Shown: positions 7,946-18,700 of the stretch, piece by piece | Numbering within the stretch: the stretch's first letter is position 1 | How the letters are laid out: each line of letters opens with the position of its first letter | Assembly: GCA_002418985.1 (NCBI GenBank) | Contig: DIFE01000164.1 | Span: 1-48,105, forward strand | Direction: 5' to 3' | DNA: 48,105 nt | Origin: Deltaproteobacteria bacterium UBA5756 | Lineage (GTDB): Bacteria > Desulfobacterota > Syntrophorhabdia > Syntrophorhabdales > Syntrophorhabdaceae | Notes under the pieces: generated by a model | The model's database searches: none | The model's input: only the letters and a program-made list of their open reading frames with translations | Told to the model about the DNA's origin: nothing | Position numbers and translations under genes: made by a program

Positions 7946-8878
7946 ATGAAATTACTTGTTCTGGGAGGTCATGGTTTTGTTGGAAGAAGCGTCGTCGAGG
8001 TCCTGCGGCCAACCAATCACGAGGTCATACCGGTATCCCTTCGTGACGGACTGGACCTCCTGGACTGTGAATCTACAAAAAAATACTTCCGGAAGGTCAA
8101 GCCCGACGTAACGATAAACTGCGCCGCCAGGGTGGGCAGTCTGAACCTCGTTACCCAGCAGGCGGCGGACATAGTGGACACCAACATGAGGATGCTCGTC
8201 AACATATTCCGCGCTGCCTGGGAGTGTGCGCCCGATACGCGCCTTATCAATCCCGTTGCCAACTGCGCCTTTCCCGGGCATCTCGACCGATATACCGAAG
8301 ACCGTCTCTGGGAAGGTAACCTCCACCGGTCCGTTCTGTCTTACGGAAGCACAAGGCGGATGATGCTCATCCTCAGTGAGTGTTACATGATGCAATACGG
8401 TTTCAAAGCGATCAACTTCTTCGTCCCCAATATGTACGGCCCGCACGACTCGACGGACCCAAACAAGGCGCACGCCCTCAACGCGCTAATAGGAAAGGCG
8501 GTAAAGACCCATAGGGAAGCGAAAAAGGAGCTTGAGGTGTGGGGGAGCGGCATCGCTATCCGCGAGTGGCTCTATGCAAGCGACTTCGGTCGCATCGTGG
8601 CGGAAACCATAGAGAGGATCAACGACTATGGTTTTGCCGAGCCGGTCAACGTCGGGCAGAACTTCGGCCTGAGCGTCCGGGAACTAATCGAGATAATCCT
8701 CAGGCAAACTGGGTGCGCATGCAGGCTCACCTGGAACCGGGATATGCCTGACGGCGCCCCTAAGAAGGTCATGGATGACACCCGCTTCCGCAAGATATTC
8801 CCGAACTTTGAGTTCACCACCCTGAAAGAGGGCATAACAGAAACGATCCGTTATTACGAATCGATCTATCCGTACTGA
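7946..8878 (+). CDS. NAD(P)-dependent epimerase/dehydratase, GDP-L-fucose synthase-like (YxxxR variant)
   Basis: A 310-residue extended SDR. The Rossmann motif GGHGFVG is at residues 7-13. The block SYGSTRRMMLILSECYMMQ followed by NFFVPNMYGPHDS aligns with the catalytic and product-binding region of GDP-fucose synthases (usual form YxxAKxxG...YGPHD). The catalytic Lys is replaced: Tyr133 is followed by Arg137, so the motif is YxxxR. GDP-fucose synthase converts GDP-4-keto-6-deoxymannose to GDP-L-fucose. The next gene contains a GT10 fucosyltransferase domain, which fits. No gmd (GDP-mannose dehydratase) gene is visible, so the substrate must come from elsewhere. A different deoxysugar epimerase/reductase remains possible. 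Confidence 0.82.
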   Translation: MKLLVLGGHGFVGRSVVEVLRPTNHEVIPVSLRDGLDLLDCESTKKYFRKVKPDVTINCAARVGSLNLVTQQAADIVDTNMRMLVNIFRAAWECAPDTRLINPVANCAFPGHLDRYTEDRLWEGNLHRSVLSYGSTRRMMLILSECYMMQYGFKAINFFVPNMYGPHDSTDPNKAHALNALIGKAVKTHREAKKELEVWGSGIAIREWLYASDFGRIVAETIERINDYGFAEPVNVGQNFGLSVRELIEIILRQTGCACRLTWNRDMPDGAPKKVMDDTRFRKIFPNFEFTTLKEGITETIRYYESIYPY

Positions 8879-8889
8879 ACAGGACAGTT

Positions 8890-11800
8890 ATGAAAAACTG
8901 CAAGAACATAATGCTCTACGATGGGATACACGATGTGGCAGACCTTATCTGTACACGGAACAACTGTGACACCCTCTATGTCTTCGACACGGACCAGAGC
9001 ACCATAGACTACCTGTCGGCCCTTTTCAGGAACGACGCCGACGTCTTTCTCACCCTGGGCCGCCTCGACGGCGATGTCCGGGAAGTGGCCGCCGGCCCCC
9101 TCACACACATCATCGAGGGCCTGACGCCCGGCGATACGGAACTCTCGATGTCGATACTCCTTAGCGGCAATACGACGCGCAACGCAGGCGCCTTTGGATC
9201 GCTCGCGAAGAGCAGCCTTGTGCGGCGCATCGAATGGCGGGTCCCCCGGTCGCAGGACCGGCAGGAGGGAGACGACCCCGTAAGGCTTGTCGAGGGTATC
9301 GACAGGATATTTCCCGATGGCTACCGGGCAGACACAAGATGCACAACCACCCCCGGCGGCCGGCCGGTCTTTACGGTGACCACGTGGGATTTCGCCAGGC
9401 CCAAAACGGGGGAACAGAGTAAGGCATCCCGGCACAGCCGTTCCGACCACAGGCTTTTCAATGTGGTATATGCCCATCTGAGAACCGAAGACATCCATGC
9501 CGTTCACAGGGGCAATGTCTCCGTCATATGGTCGAGGTTCCCTGTGACGGGGAGCGACCTTCACCTCTATCTCAACGCCTATGGGTTCACGGGGCCTACG
9601 GACGGTCTCGATGTGCTCCTGCTGAGCGAACCGGTGATTGTCCTGCCCGGCCAGTATGATGATGACATCTGGCGACATTTCGACCACGTGATCACCCTCT
9701 ACGACCACCTTCTAGAAACACGCGGCAACTTCTCAAAGAACCTCTATCCCCGGTCCGGCTTGAACGTGAGCACCAGTCACGCTGACGCGGCATCGACCAC
9801 GGACCCTCGGGAGCGCCAGGAGAAATATCCCCTTGAGGAAAGAATCAACGGCATCATACTTGTCAACGGCAACAAGCATTCCCGGGTCCCGGGCGAGCTC
9901 TATTCGAAAAGGATCGAGGCGGCCCTATGGTTTCACAACAATTCAAACCTGCCCTTCCACGTATATGGCACACCCCCCTTCTTTCTTCCCAACTATCGGG
10001 GGGCAATCCCCACGGGATCAAGACTCGCTACCGTGGCACGCTACCGCTACTGCCTGTGCTTCGAGAATACGAATCATCCCGTCCTCTCATATGGTTACGT
10101 CGAAAAGATCCTGGATTGCATGGAAACAAGGACGATTCCCGTTTATCTCGGGGCCCCCAACATAGACCGGTACATCCCGGAAGACTGTTATATCGACTTT
10201 CGCCGATTCAAAGATTACGCTGAACTTGATTTGTATCTGACATCAATGTCACACGAGGAGTATCTCCAATATATCGAGAGCATCGACACCTGGGTGGCCT
10301 CGGGCGCACTGTCCCGGTACACCTGGGACAGCCTCTACGACAGGATGATAAGCTTTTACTCAGCCGCAAAAGGCATTCCACTGGCATCCCTCGCTCACAG
10401 GGACGAAGCCTGGGCCTGGGGCATGTCACCTTCCGCAGGTACGGTGAACCTTACCGAGACCGGCGGGACCCATTTCTGGAGTTTTCGCGACCTGGCATTA
10501 AAGGGATCACCACTTGTAACGGACGAGGGCCGCCGCGACGCGTTCGAACAACGGATGCCGAACACCCAAAGACTTGAACGAATACAGACACTGGCATCAT
10601 CCGGATCGATCAGAGAGGCCGTTGACGAATTCTCCCGTCTTGAGTGGGAGGGCGTCGGCGACCATCACTACCAGCTAGGTCAATTGCTTCTTCAGGCGGA
10701 CGATAGAGACGCGGCGAAGATCCATTTCGAAACGGCGATATCCCTTGACCCGAAACACTCCTACGCACATAACGACATCGCCGGGATCCTCTTCGCGGAG
10801 GGGAACATCGATAAATGCGTGGAACATTATCATCGGGCGGTCCTGGCCGACCTCGAAAACGACTGCGCCCTGGAGAACCTGATAAACATCCTCACAAGGC
10901 TGGGGTTTGCCCCGTATGCGCAGAGTTTTATCGACGACTGTATGAAAAGAAGCCCTGGCAGCAAAACCATAACCGACATCGCGAACCGGTACGGACTGAA
11001 CCCGGCGCTTCCTGAGGCCGGGACATCGGGCCTTCCGGACAGCGCGGCAAAATGCTCCGCTGGAAGTTCGAATGAAAACAAGGACAGTGGCAACCTTTCA
11101 GATCCGCAGGAAAATCCGGATGCGGATAGCACCACCCTTTACGAGGAGATCCTCCGGGTCATAGCCGTCCAGCAGAAAGGGGACCTCGAAAGTGCGCGGG
11201 ACGCGCTGCAGCCGCTCTTGAGCAGAGAACCCGGCAACGCCGACGTCCGCTACCTGAGCGCCCAACTGTTCAGCGCTGCGGGCGACGTAAAGGCGGCAAT
11301 ATCCGAACTTGCTGAAACGGTCCGCCTCGATCCCGGTCATTCCAACGCGCTGAACGACCTGGGGTGCATCGCTTTTCAGGAAGGAAAACACCAGGAAGCC
11401 TTTGAGGCCACGAAGAAGGCAATCATTTCCGACGGGACCAACCACAAGGCACTTCAGAACATGCTCGTCCTTCTTTGCCACCTTCGTTCACAAGGACAAC
11501 CCGTGGATGTGGTGAACATAGTGAGGGGCCTCTATCCCAAGGGTTTCAGGGATATCGGGGCAAACAATGGGGCGGCAACGAAACGGGCGCTCATCATATA
11601 CGCCGATGAGGCGATCCCCTGGTCACTCGCGGGCATGCTCGAACGTTTTCCCTATTTCATCGGGCACTCGATGTGGTGGGAAACCGCCGAGATGGTCAGA
11701 CTCCTCAACCGTCGCGGATACATTGTCGATTACATCGGCCTCCCCCTCCAGCATCTGGTGGACACCGATTGGGACTGGGAGAGGTACGATCTCATCATAG

Positions 11801-12726
11801 ACGGGGGTGAGAACAATCTTCTCAAGTGTCCTTCCTCACTGGGCGCGGCAAAGGTCTTCTACTCGACGGGCAAGCACTGGCTCTTCGCCAACATCGCCGA
11901 AGCGCGGCGCAACCTAATGTTCTACAGGCGCCACGGGTTTCACATACCCCTGGAACGTACACAGAAGAACAACTTCTCAGACGAGAACGCCGATTACCTC
12001 ACCTATTTCGGAAACAAACCACAACTCGAGGGCTACAGCTCTAAACCGAAGAAGATACCGCTCAACATCAGTTGCACCCATATACCCCCGAACCGCGTGA
12101 AGGACATCCCTGCAGCCAGGAAAAACTACATCTGGCTTGGCGGGCAGGCCATGGTCCACAAGGGGCTCGATCTCGTCACCGAGGCCTTTGCAAGAATGCC
12201 TGAGTTTGCCCTTCACATCTGCGCCCACCTCGAGATCGAGCCGAGGTTCCTGAACTGGCTAAGGGGATACGTAAAGAAATATCCCAACATCATCTACCAC
12301 GGGCCGCAGAATGTCGCTTCGACGGAATTCCAGGAGCTTGCTTGGAACTCGATAGGAACGGTCTATGTCAGCGCCGCAGAAGGAGGTCCGGGATCAGTGG
12401 CGCAGCTCCTTCATTTTGGCATCATCCCTATAGTTACATCAACAAGTAATGTACGTGCCGAAAACCTTGGCCATATAATAGACGAAAAAGAAGATCACGC
12501 CATTATTGATGGGATAATCAGGGCTGCCGGAATCATCGCCGAGACCTCCGACTCCATTCTCCTGCAGCGCTGTAAAAGGATACGGGAATTTGCCTCTGCC
12601 AATCATACCCGCGAAGCCTACTCGAAGAGCTTCAACAATCTTCTGCTGGAGGTCAATAGAGCGGCGATTAGAAAAAACGATCCGCCCCCGGCGACAGATA
12701 TTTCCAGCCAAAGGATGACAACATGA
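8890..12726 (+). CDS. Giant fusion: GT10 fucosyltransferase-like + TPR + GT4-like glycosyltransferase
   Basis: 1278 residues. Residues 1-235 have no domain I recognise. Residues about 240-500 form a GT10 (alpha-1,3/4-fucosyltransferase) module: LLSEPVIVLPGQY, then RYRYCLCFENTNHP, GYVEKILDCMETRTIPVYLG and YIPEDCYIDFRRF (385-440) match the conserved 'FEN...Y.TEK...G.VPV..G' donor-site block. Residues about 565-700 and 745-855 contain TPR repeats separated by a Ser/Asp-rich linker. Residues about 895-1240 form a GT-B module with IWLGGQAMVHKGLDLV and the AAEGGPGSVAQLL donor-binding loop (about 1162-1174), resembling GT4. It starts 11 nt after the SDR and its stop overlaps the next start (ATGA, 12723-12726). 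Bound to a membrane or protein partner through its TPRs, it could add two sugars in sequence. Soluble; no signal peptide. Confidence 0.8.
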   Translation: MKNCKNIMLYDGIHDVADLICTRNNCDTLYVFDTDQSTIDYLSALFRNDADVFLTLGRLDGDVREVAAGPLTHIIEGLTPGDTELSMSILLSGNTTRNAGAFGSLAKSSLVRRIEWRVPRSQDRQEGDDPVRLVEGIDRIFPDGYRADTRCTTTPGGRPVFTVTTWDFARPKTGEQSKASRHSRSDHRLFNVVYAHLRTEDIHAVHRGNVSVIWSRFPVTGSDLHLYLNAYGFTGPTDGLDVLLLSEPVIVLPGQYDDDIWRHFDHVITLYDHLLETRGNFSKNLYPRSGLNVSTSHADAASTTDPRERQEKYPLEERINGIILVNGNKHSRVPGELYSKRIEAALWFHNNSNLPFHVYGTPPFFLPNYRGAIPTGSRLATVARYRYCLCFENTNHPVLSYGYVEKILDCMETRTIPVYLGAPNIDRYIPEDCYIDFRRFKDYAELDLYLTSMSHEEYLQYIESIDTWVASGALSRYTWDSLYDRMISFYSAAKGIPLASLAHRDEAWAWGMSPSAGTVNLTETGGTHFWSFRDLALKGSPLVTDEGRRDAFEQRMPNTQRLERIQTLASSGSIREAVDEFSRLEWEGVGDHHYQLGQLLLQADDRDAAKIHFETAISLDPKHSYAHNDIAGILFAEGNIDKCVEHYHRAVLADLENDCALENLINILTRLGFAPYAQSFIDDCMKRSPGSKTITDIANRYGLNPALPEAGTSGLPDSAAKCSAGSSNENKDSGNLSDPQENPDADSTTLYEEILRVIAVQQKGDLESARDALQPLLSREPGNADVRYLSAQLFSAAGDVKAAISELAETVRLDPGHSNALNDLGCIAFQEGKHQEAFEATKKAIISDGTNHKALQNMLVLLCHLRSQGQPVDVVNIVRGLYPKGFRDIGANNGAATKRALIIYADEAIPWSLAGMLERFPYFIGHSMWWETAEMVRLLNRRGYIVDYIGLPLQHLVDTDWDWERYDLIIDGGENNLLKCPSSLGAAKVFYSTGKHWLFANIAEARRNLMFYRRHGFHIPLERTQKNNFSDENADYLTYFGNKPQLEGYSSKPKKIPLNISCTHIPPNRVKDIPAARKNYIWLGGQAMVHKGLDLVTEAFARMPEFALHICAHLEIEPRFLNWLRGYVKKYPNIIYHGPQNVASTEFQELAWNSIGTVYVSAAEGGPGSVAQLLHFGIIPIVTSTSNVRAENLGHIIDEKEDHAIIDGIIRAAGIIAETSDSILLQRCKRIREFASANHTREAYSKSFNNLLLEVNRAAIRKNDPPPATDISSQRMTT

Positions 12727-15700
12727 CGACCACCAATGCATCTTATCCAGATTTGTTTGTGGGCATAAAATTCTACGGCCACAATAGCTCTATATTTTCC
12801 GTCTTTCCGCGCGAACAGGATTGCTATGGCATGCAAACAGAAAGACTTACGCGATTTAAACACGATAGCCTGTTCCCTCTTCCCGTAATCAGGAATATGC
12901 TGCATTATAAGAACATCGACCCAGAGTCTGTCAAAACCTTGTTCGTCGGGAGTTCTTTCATTTGCCAGGGCAGCGAACATCATCCAGTGAAACTATACGA
13001 ATTAGAGCAGGAATGGAGACGCCTGCTTGATGCACAATACATAAAGGACTATGAACAGAAACAGGCAAATTGTAACGCCATGCCTCTTTCTGAAATAGAA
13101 CGTTTTTTGTTGAGCAACAAACATGGGAAGCAAATAATCGAGTATCAAAGAAACTACTTTGGTGAAACTCAGAATCTCAACACAATATTTCACTCCTATT
13201 TGGCAGAAATATTCCCCAATGCGGAAATCCATATCACATACCATGATCATGAATACTGCCATGCAATATCCTCATATTACACATCTCCTTACGAAGAAGC
13301 GGTTCTGGTTACTTTCGACGGATGGGGAGACGAGAGCATCTTTTCGAGGGTATATTTGGCAAAAAAGGGGGTGATCAAAGAAATTGGAAATTCAAAATCT
13401 CCGATTCGTCTTTTGCGCTTATCAAAGCATGATCCAAACATCACCCACGAATGCTCTATTGGAGGCATATATTCATATTTCACGTACTTGTTGGGATTCA
13501 GACCCGAATCTGATGAGGGCAAGGTTGAAGCTCTTGCAGCATACGGTAACTGGGACAACATATTTTACCGGGAATTAATGAGTCTGGTAAGTGTCGCAGA
13601 ATCAGGGGGAATCGAAATTGATTATCACAAAACGCTCGATCTCCTAGACTTTGATCGCATGTCGAAAAGACTGAGTGCCCACAAAAGAGAAGACCTAGCG
13701 GCGGCAGTCCAAAAATTCACCGAAGACATCATTCTCAAATATATACAAATCTTTGTGGACAAGACAGGAGTGAGGAAACTCTGTCTCAGCGGGGGTGTAT
13801 TTGCTAACGTGATCGTCAATCTGAGGATCTTTAAGGAAATATCAGACGAAATCTTCATCGTGCCGGCCATGGCAGACGATGGCGCGGCTCAGGGCGCAGC
13901 AATTTTAGAACTCGTTCAAAGAGGCTACAGTTACAATTCTCTCAAGTGGCTGAAAACGGAAGAAATGCCCTATTGGGGGTCATCACATACCAGGTTGGAT
14001 ATCGTCAAAACCCTTAAACAAAATATGCAAACAATATCCTTCAAAGATCTCCATGATAACTGGCCGGAAATTGCAGCGCAACTCATCACCGAGGGAAAAG
14101 TTGGTGGTTTATACCATGGCAGGATGGAATGGGGACCGAGAGCATTGGGAAACAGGAGCATTATTGCTGACGCCAGAAATCCCATGATCCAAGAAATACT
14201 GAATCGTGATATCAAGAACCGGCCCTACTTTCAACCGTTCTGTCCCTCAATGCTGGAAGAAGAGATGAACAGACTCTTTGACAAAGCTTATTTAAACAAA
14301 CATATGACCATTGCTTTTGACATGAAAAAAGAGTTCTGGGATCAACTGCCAGGCGCGATTCACATCGATGGAACATCGAGAGTACAATTTGTCAGCAGCG
14401 AGGATAACGAGCACTACTACAGGTTGATTAAGCACGTAAAAGAATTAACCGGGTTTGGTGTTGTGATAAACACTTCGTTCAACAAGCACGGCAGGACCAT
14501 AGTGGAATCCCCGGAAGACGCCCTGAAGGATTTCCTGGATTCGAATATGGATTTCCTTGTAATGGAAGGATTTCTTGTAACTAAGAACCAGGATCGTCAG
14601 TCACTCTTTTTCGGTGCGGCCAATAAGGAAATCCATACGAGTCCCATCGCCTTTACCGCAGAGACAGCCAAGATCAAAGCGATGCAAGTTTGCGAAACGT
14701 TCCATCCGGGCCGCTCCGACAGGAAGGCTATTCCTATCGTTGCCATCATCTTCAGCAAAAATCGCGCAATGCAGCTAGAATGCACAATACGGTCTTTTTT
14801 TAAATATTGCCGCGATTCTCATCTTTCGCAAGTCAAGGTTCTCTGGACGGCTTCGGGACCAACCCATGAGAAGCAATATGAATTGTCGGCAAAGGAATAT
14901 CCTTTGATCGATTTTGTGAAAGAGAACGATTTTAAGAGCGACCTAATCGCTTCAATATCGCCGTGCGAATATGTATTATTCTTGGTAGATGATAATGTTT
15001 TCGTCAGCGATTTTTCTGTTGCGGAAATTTGTATGTCTATCGAAAGGAATGAAGATGCATTGGGGTTCTCGCTTCGTCTGGGAAAGAACACAACACACTG
15101 TTACATGCTCAAAAAAAAGCAGGAATTGCCCGGATTCAAGCAATCAGGCGACGGGATTTTAAAATACAATTGGACGAAGGCCGAGTATGATTTCGGATAC
15201 CCGCTTGAAGTTTCAAGTTCAGTTTTTGCAGTTAAAGATATTCTGCCCTTATTGCGGGAACGCGAGTTCAGAAATCCCAATACCCTTGAATTTGTAATGG
15301 ACCGAAACAAAACGCTGTTTAGTAATTCGAAAAATAATCTGCTCTGCTTCGAACAAAGCGTGGCGTTCTGCAATCCCGTCAATATGGTCCAGAATATGTG
15401 GGCGAACCGTGCCGGTTCTCGGGAAGAATACTCGCCGGAAATTCTTTCCACTATGTTCGGGAAAGGATTCAGGATTGATCTGGATAATTTTCACCACATT
15501 GTCCCTGGCTCCTGTCATCAGGAAATACCGCTAAGATTCGTAAATCTGAGGCCTCTGGCCTCCATAATTATACTCAATTACAACGGCCTCAAAGACATAC
15601 AGCTTTGCCTAGATTCTATCGAAAAGAACACTCTTGAAGAACATGAGATCATTGTTGTCGACAATGCCTCGACCGATGGTTCCCTCGAATACCTCCGTTC

Positions 15701-18700
15701 CAGAAACGATATCATCCTTGTCCAGAATCCAACGAACATGGGCTGCCCACCTGCACGAGCCCAGGCACTGGAACTTGTCCGGGGCAAATATATCATATTC
15801 CTCGATAATGATACCATCGTAACGAGAAGCTGGCTCAAAAGATTCATCGAGCACGCCCAAACCGATGAGAAAATCGGTATGATCGGCCCCAGATCGAATT
15901 ATGTTTCTGGACCTCAACTTCTCACTCCTGTTCCATATACGGACATCGAGGGACTGGAGCAGTTTGCAGAACAGCTGACCTTGCAGAACAAAGGAATGGT
16001 TTCGTCCACGCACAGACTCGTTGGTTTTTGCATGTTCATAAAACGGGATGTGGTCAACAAAATCGGCAACATAGATGCCAGTTTCGGAAAATTCGGCTTT
16101 GAGGACGACGATTACACATGGCGGGCAAACATTGCCGGCTTCAGGACTGTAATTGCCCATGACATCTTCATTCATCACGGTGGCGGCCCGCAAGGTCGGG
16201 GCGACAAGGAATACAACAGACTTCTTAATGATGCCTGGAATGTTTTCAAAGCCAAATGGGAAATGGATCCCGACATAGAATATGGCAGTCTTCTCGATCT
16301 GACGCCTATCTTGTCCCGGCCATTCGATCTGTCACGGCACTATATTGAACTCCCGAATTCTTATGACGTTACAAAACTCGCATACCTGCATGATGCACTT
16401 TCCATGTCGATTCCACAGCCCGGTGAAGCTGCTCGACAAAAAGATGTTATCGCAGGCCTATTGTCTGTGCTGATCACTGAGTCCGATTCCGGGAGCAATC
16501 TGGAACGATGTATTGAATCGCTTTGTGATTCCATCGACGGGCCATGGGAGTTGTTCGTTCTGATCAAGGAGCAGTCAAAAAAGATCATCAACCGTATAAG
16601 AAAGGCCCTGCCTGAATACGTCACTTTTTTCGCGATCGAGGCGGGAAAAGTCAATGGGTTTGCCACACGATTCAATGAAGCATTGATAAAAACAGCGGGC
16701 GAACAGATTCTGATCCTCGCGGACAACACAATCGTATTCAAAACAACAATAACTCGGATGCTTGCCTGTTTGAAGAAACAAACAAACTGCGGTATAGTCG
16801 TCCCCGTATCGAACAGGGCTATCGGAATTCAACAAATACCTAATACGCACGAAATAGAATATCGGGAGTTTCTGGAATACACGGCCCAGTTCTGCGAGCG
16901 GAACAGAGATGGTTGGTTGGAAACGTTCGAAATAGATACACTTTGCGTCCTCATCAAAGGCGAGACCGTCGACAAGGTGGGCCTTTTCGACGAGAATATC
17001 GCGATGCCTTTTTTCGCTGTCAACGATTACCGGCTCCGGTCGCTCATTAATGGTTACACGGCGGCGATTGCCCTGGATTCATGTGTATATACGGCGGCAC
17101 CCCGGATGGACCGAAAACGGTCAGACCGGACGTTCCGCGAAAAATGGGACACGTACGATCCCGCAACCGACGAGGGAAAGAGACTGTCGCCCTGGGTCGC
17201 CGTGCGGGACGCCCGGGATCATTACGGCAAAGACCGTTTGAATGAATCAATTGAGGCGCTCATGGACGGCATCAAGCGTGCGCCCCACGAACGTTCAATA
17301 TACCACTGTCTGGCGGATATCCTCATGGAGGAAAAACTTTACCAGCAGGCCATCGACACGATCAAGAGTATTCCGGAAGGCCCTGGAACCACGGTCCGGT
17401 CTCTGGAGATACTTGGTCATTGTTCCTTTTTCCTTGATCGCTACCAAGAAGCCGGGGATTACGCGGCAGAGATCTCAGCCCTGCCTGGCGGGACCGCTGC
17501 AGGCCTCTACCTCACGGGTCTCCTTTCTCTGAAACAAAATGACCGGAAAGGAGCCGAAGATTGTTTCCGGAGAGCGATCAAAGTCGACGGGAACCTTGCC
17601 GGCCCCCAGGTGCACCTTGGGGTCCTCATATGGCAGAAAGGCGACCACGCGGCGGCGTTCGATCTTATCGAAAAAGGATTTTTAAGATCGCCGGAAACAG
17701 GGGACTTCGCGGCCACATATCAATCGGCCGTAAGTTCCCTTAAGGAATTCGCCCGCGCCGAACAGGTTGTTCTTGAGGCCCTGCAACTCCACCCGGGGAA
17801 TAGGAAACTTACGTTCCTCCACATCAACATACTGCTTGAGAGCGAAAAATACCCCGAGGCCATGGTGGCAATTCAGAAAGCGATCGAGACTTTCGGCATC
17901 GATGACGATATGCTCGCGGCGGCCCTTACGGTAAGGGAAAAACTGGGCCCCGTGACCATCAAGGAAGGAAACGGCAAAGCTTCGACACTTTCGGTATGCA
18001 TGATCGTAAAGAACGAAGAGGAGCATATCGCACGCTGTCTGGCGAGCCTTGTCCCTGTCGCCGACGAGATAATCGTAGTGGACACGGGATCGACGGACAG
18101 GACCACGGACATAGCACGAGTGTTCGGCGCCATGACCTTCGATTTCGCCTGGACCGACGATTTTTCGGCGGCCAGGAATTTTTCACTGGGGCAGGCAAGC
18201 GGTCGCTGGATCCTTGTGCATGACGCCGATGAGGTCCTTTCCCCGCTCGATCACATCAGGCTCAGGAAGATCATCAATACAGGGAAGTCGGGATCTGTGG
18301 CGTACCAGCTGACCACGAGAAATTACATAACCGAGCCCGCAACGGATGGATGGACCCCGAACGACGGCTTCTACGATGAAGAAGAAGCCGGGAACGGATG
18401 GTTCCCGAGCACAAAAGTACGCCTGTTCACAAACGACAGGCGGGTACGCTTCACCAATCCGGTTCATGAAGTACTCGAACCATCAATCATTGCCGCGGGT
18501 ATCGAGATCAGAGCCTGTGATATTCCCATACATCATTATGGCAAACTCCCTTCCGACAGAAACAGGGTGAAATCAGACGTATACTATCTCCTGGGAAAGA
18601 AAAAGCTGGAGGAAATGGGGAATACTCCCGCCGCTCTCAGGGAACTCGCGGTTCAAGCGGCCGAAATGGGGAAATACGCGGAAGCGATAATACACTGGCA

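Noticed and set aside
8866..9708. Minus-strand open frame of 280 codons opposite the GT10 fusion
   Set aside because: Antisense shadow; no ribosome-binding site or motif, and it crosses the start of a coupled gene.
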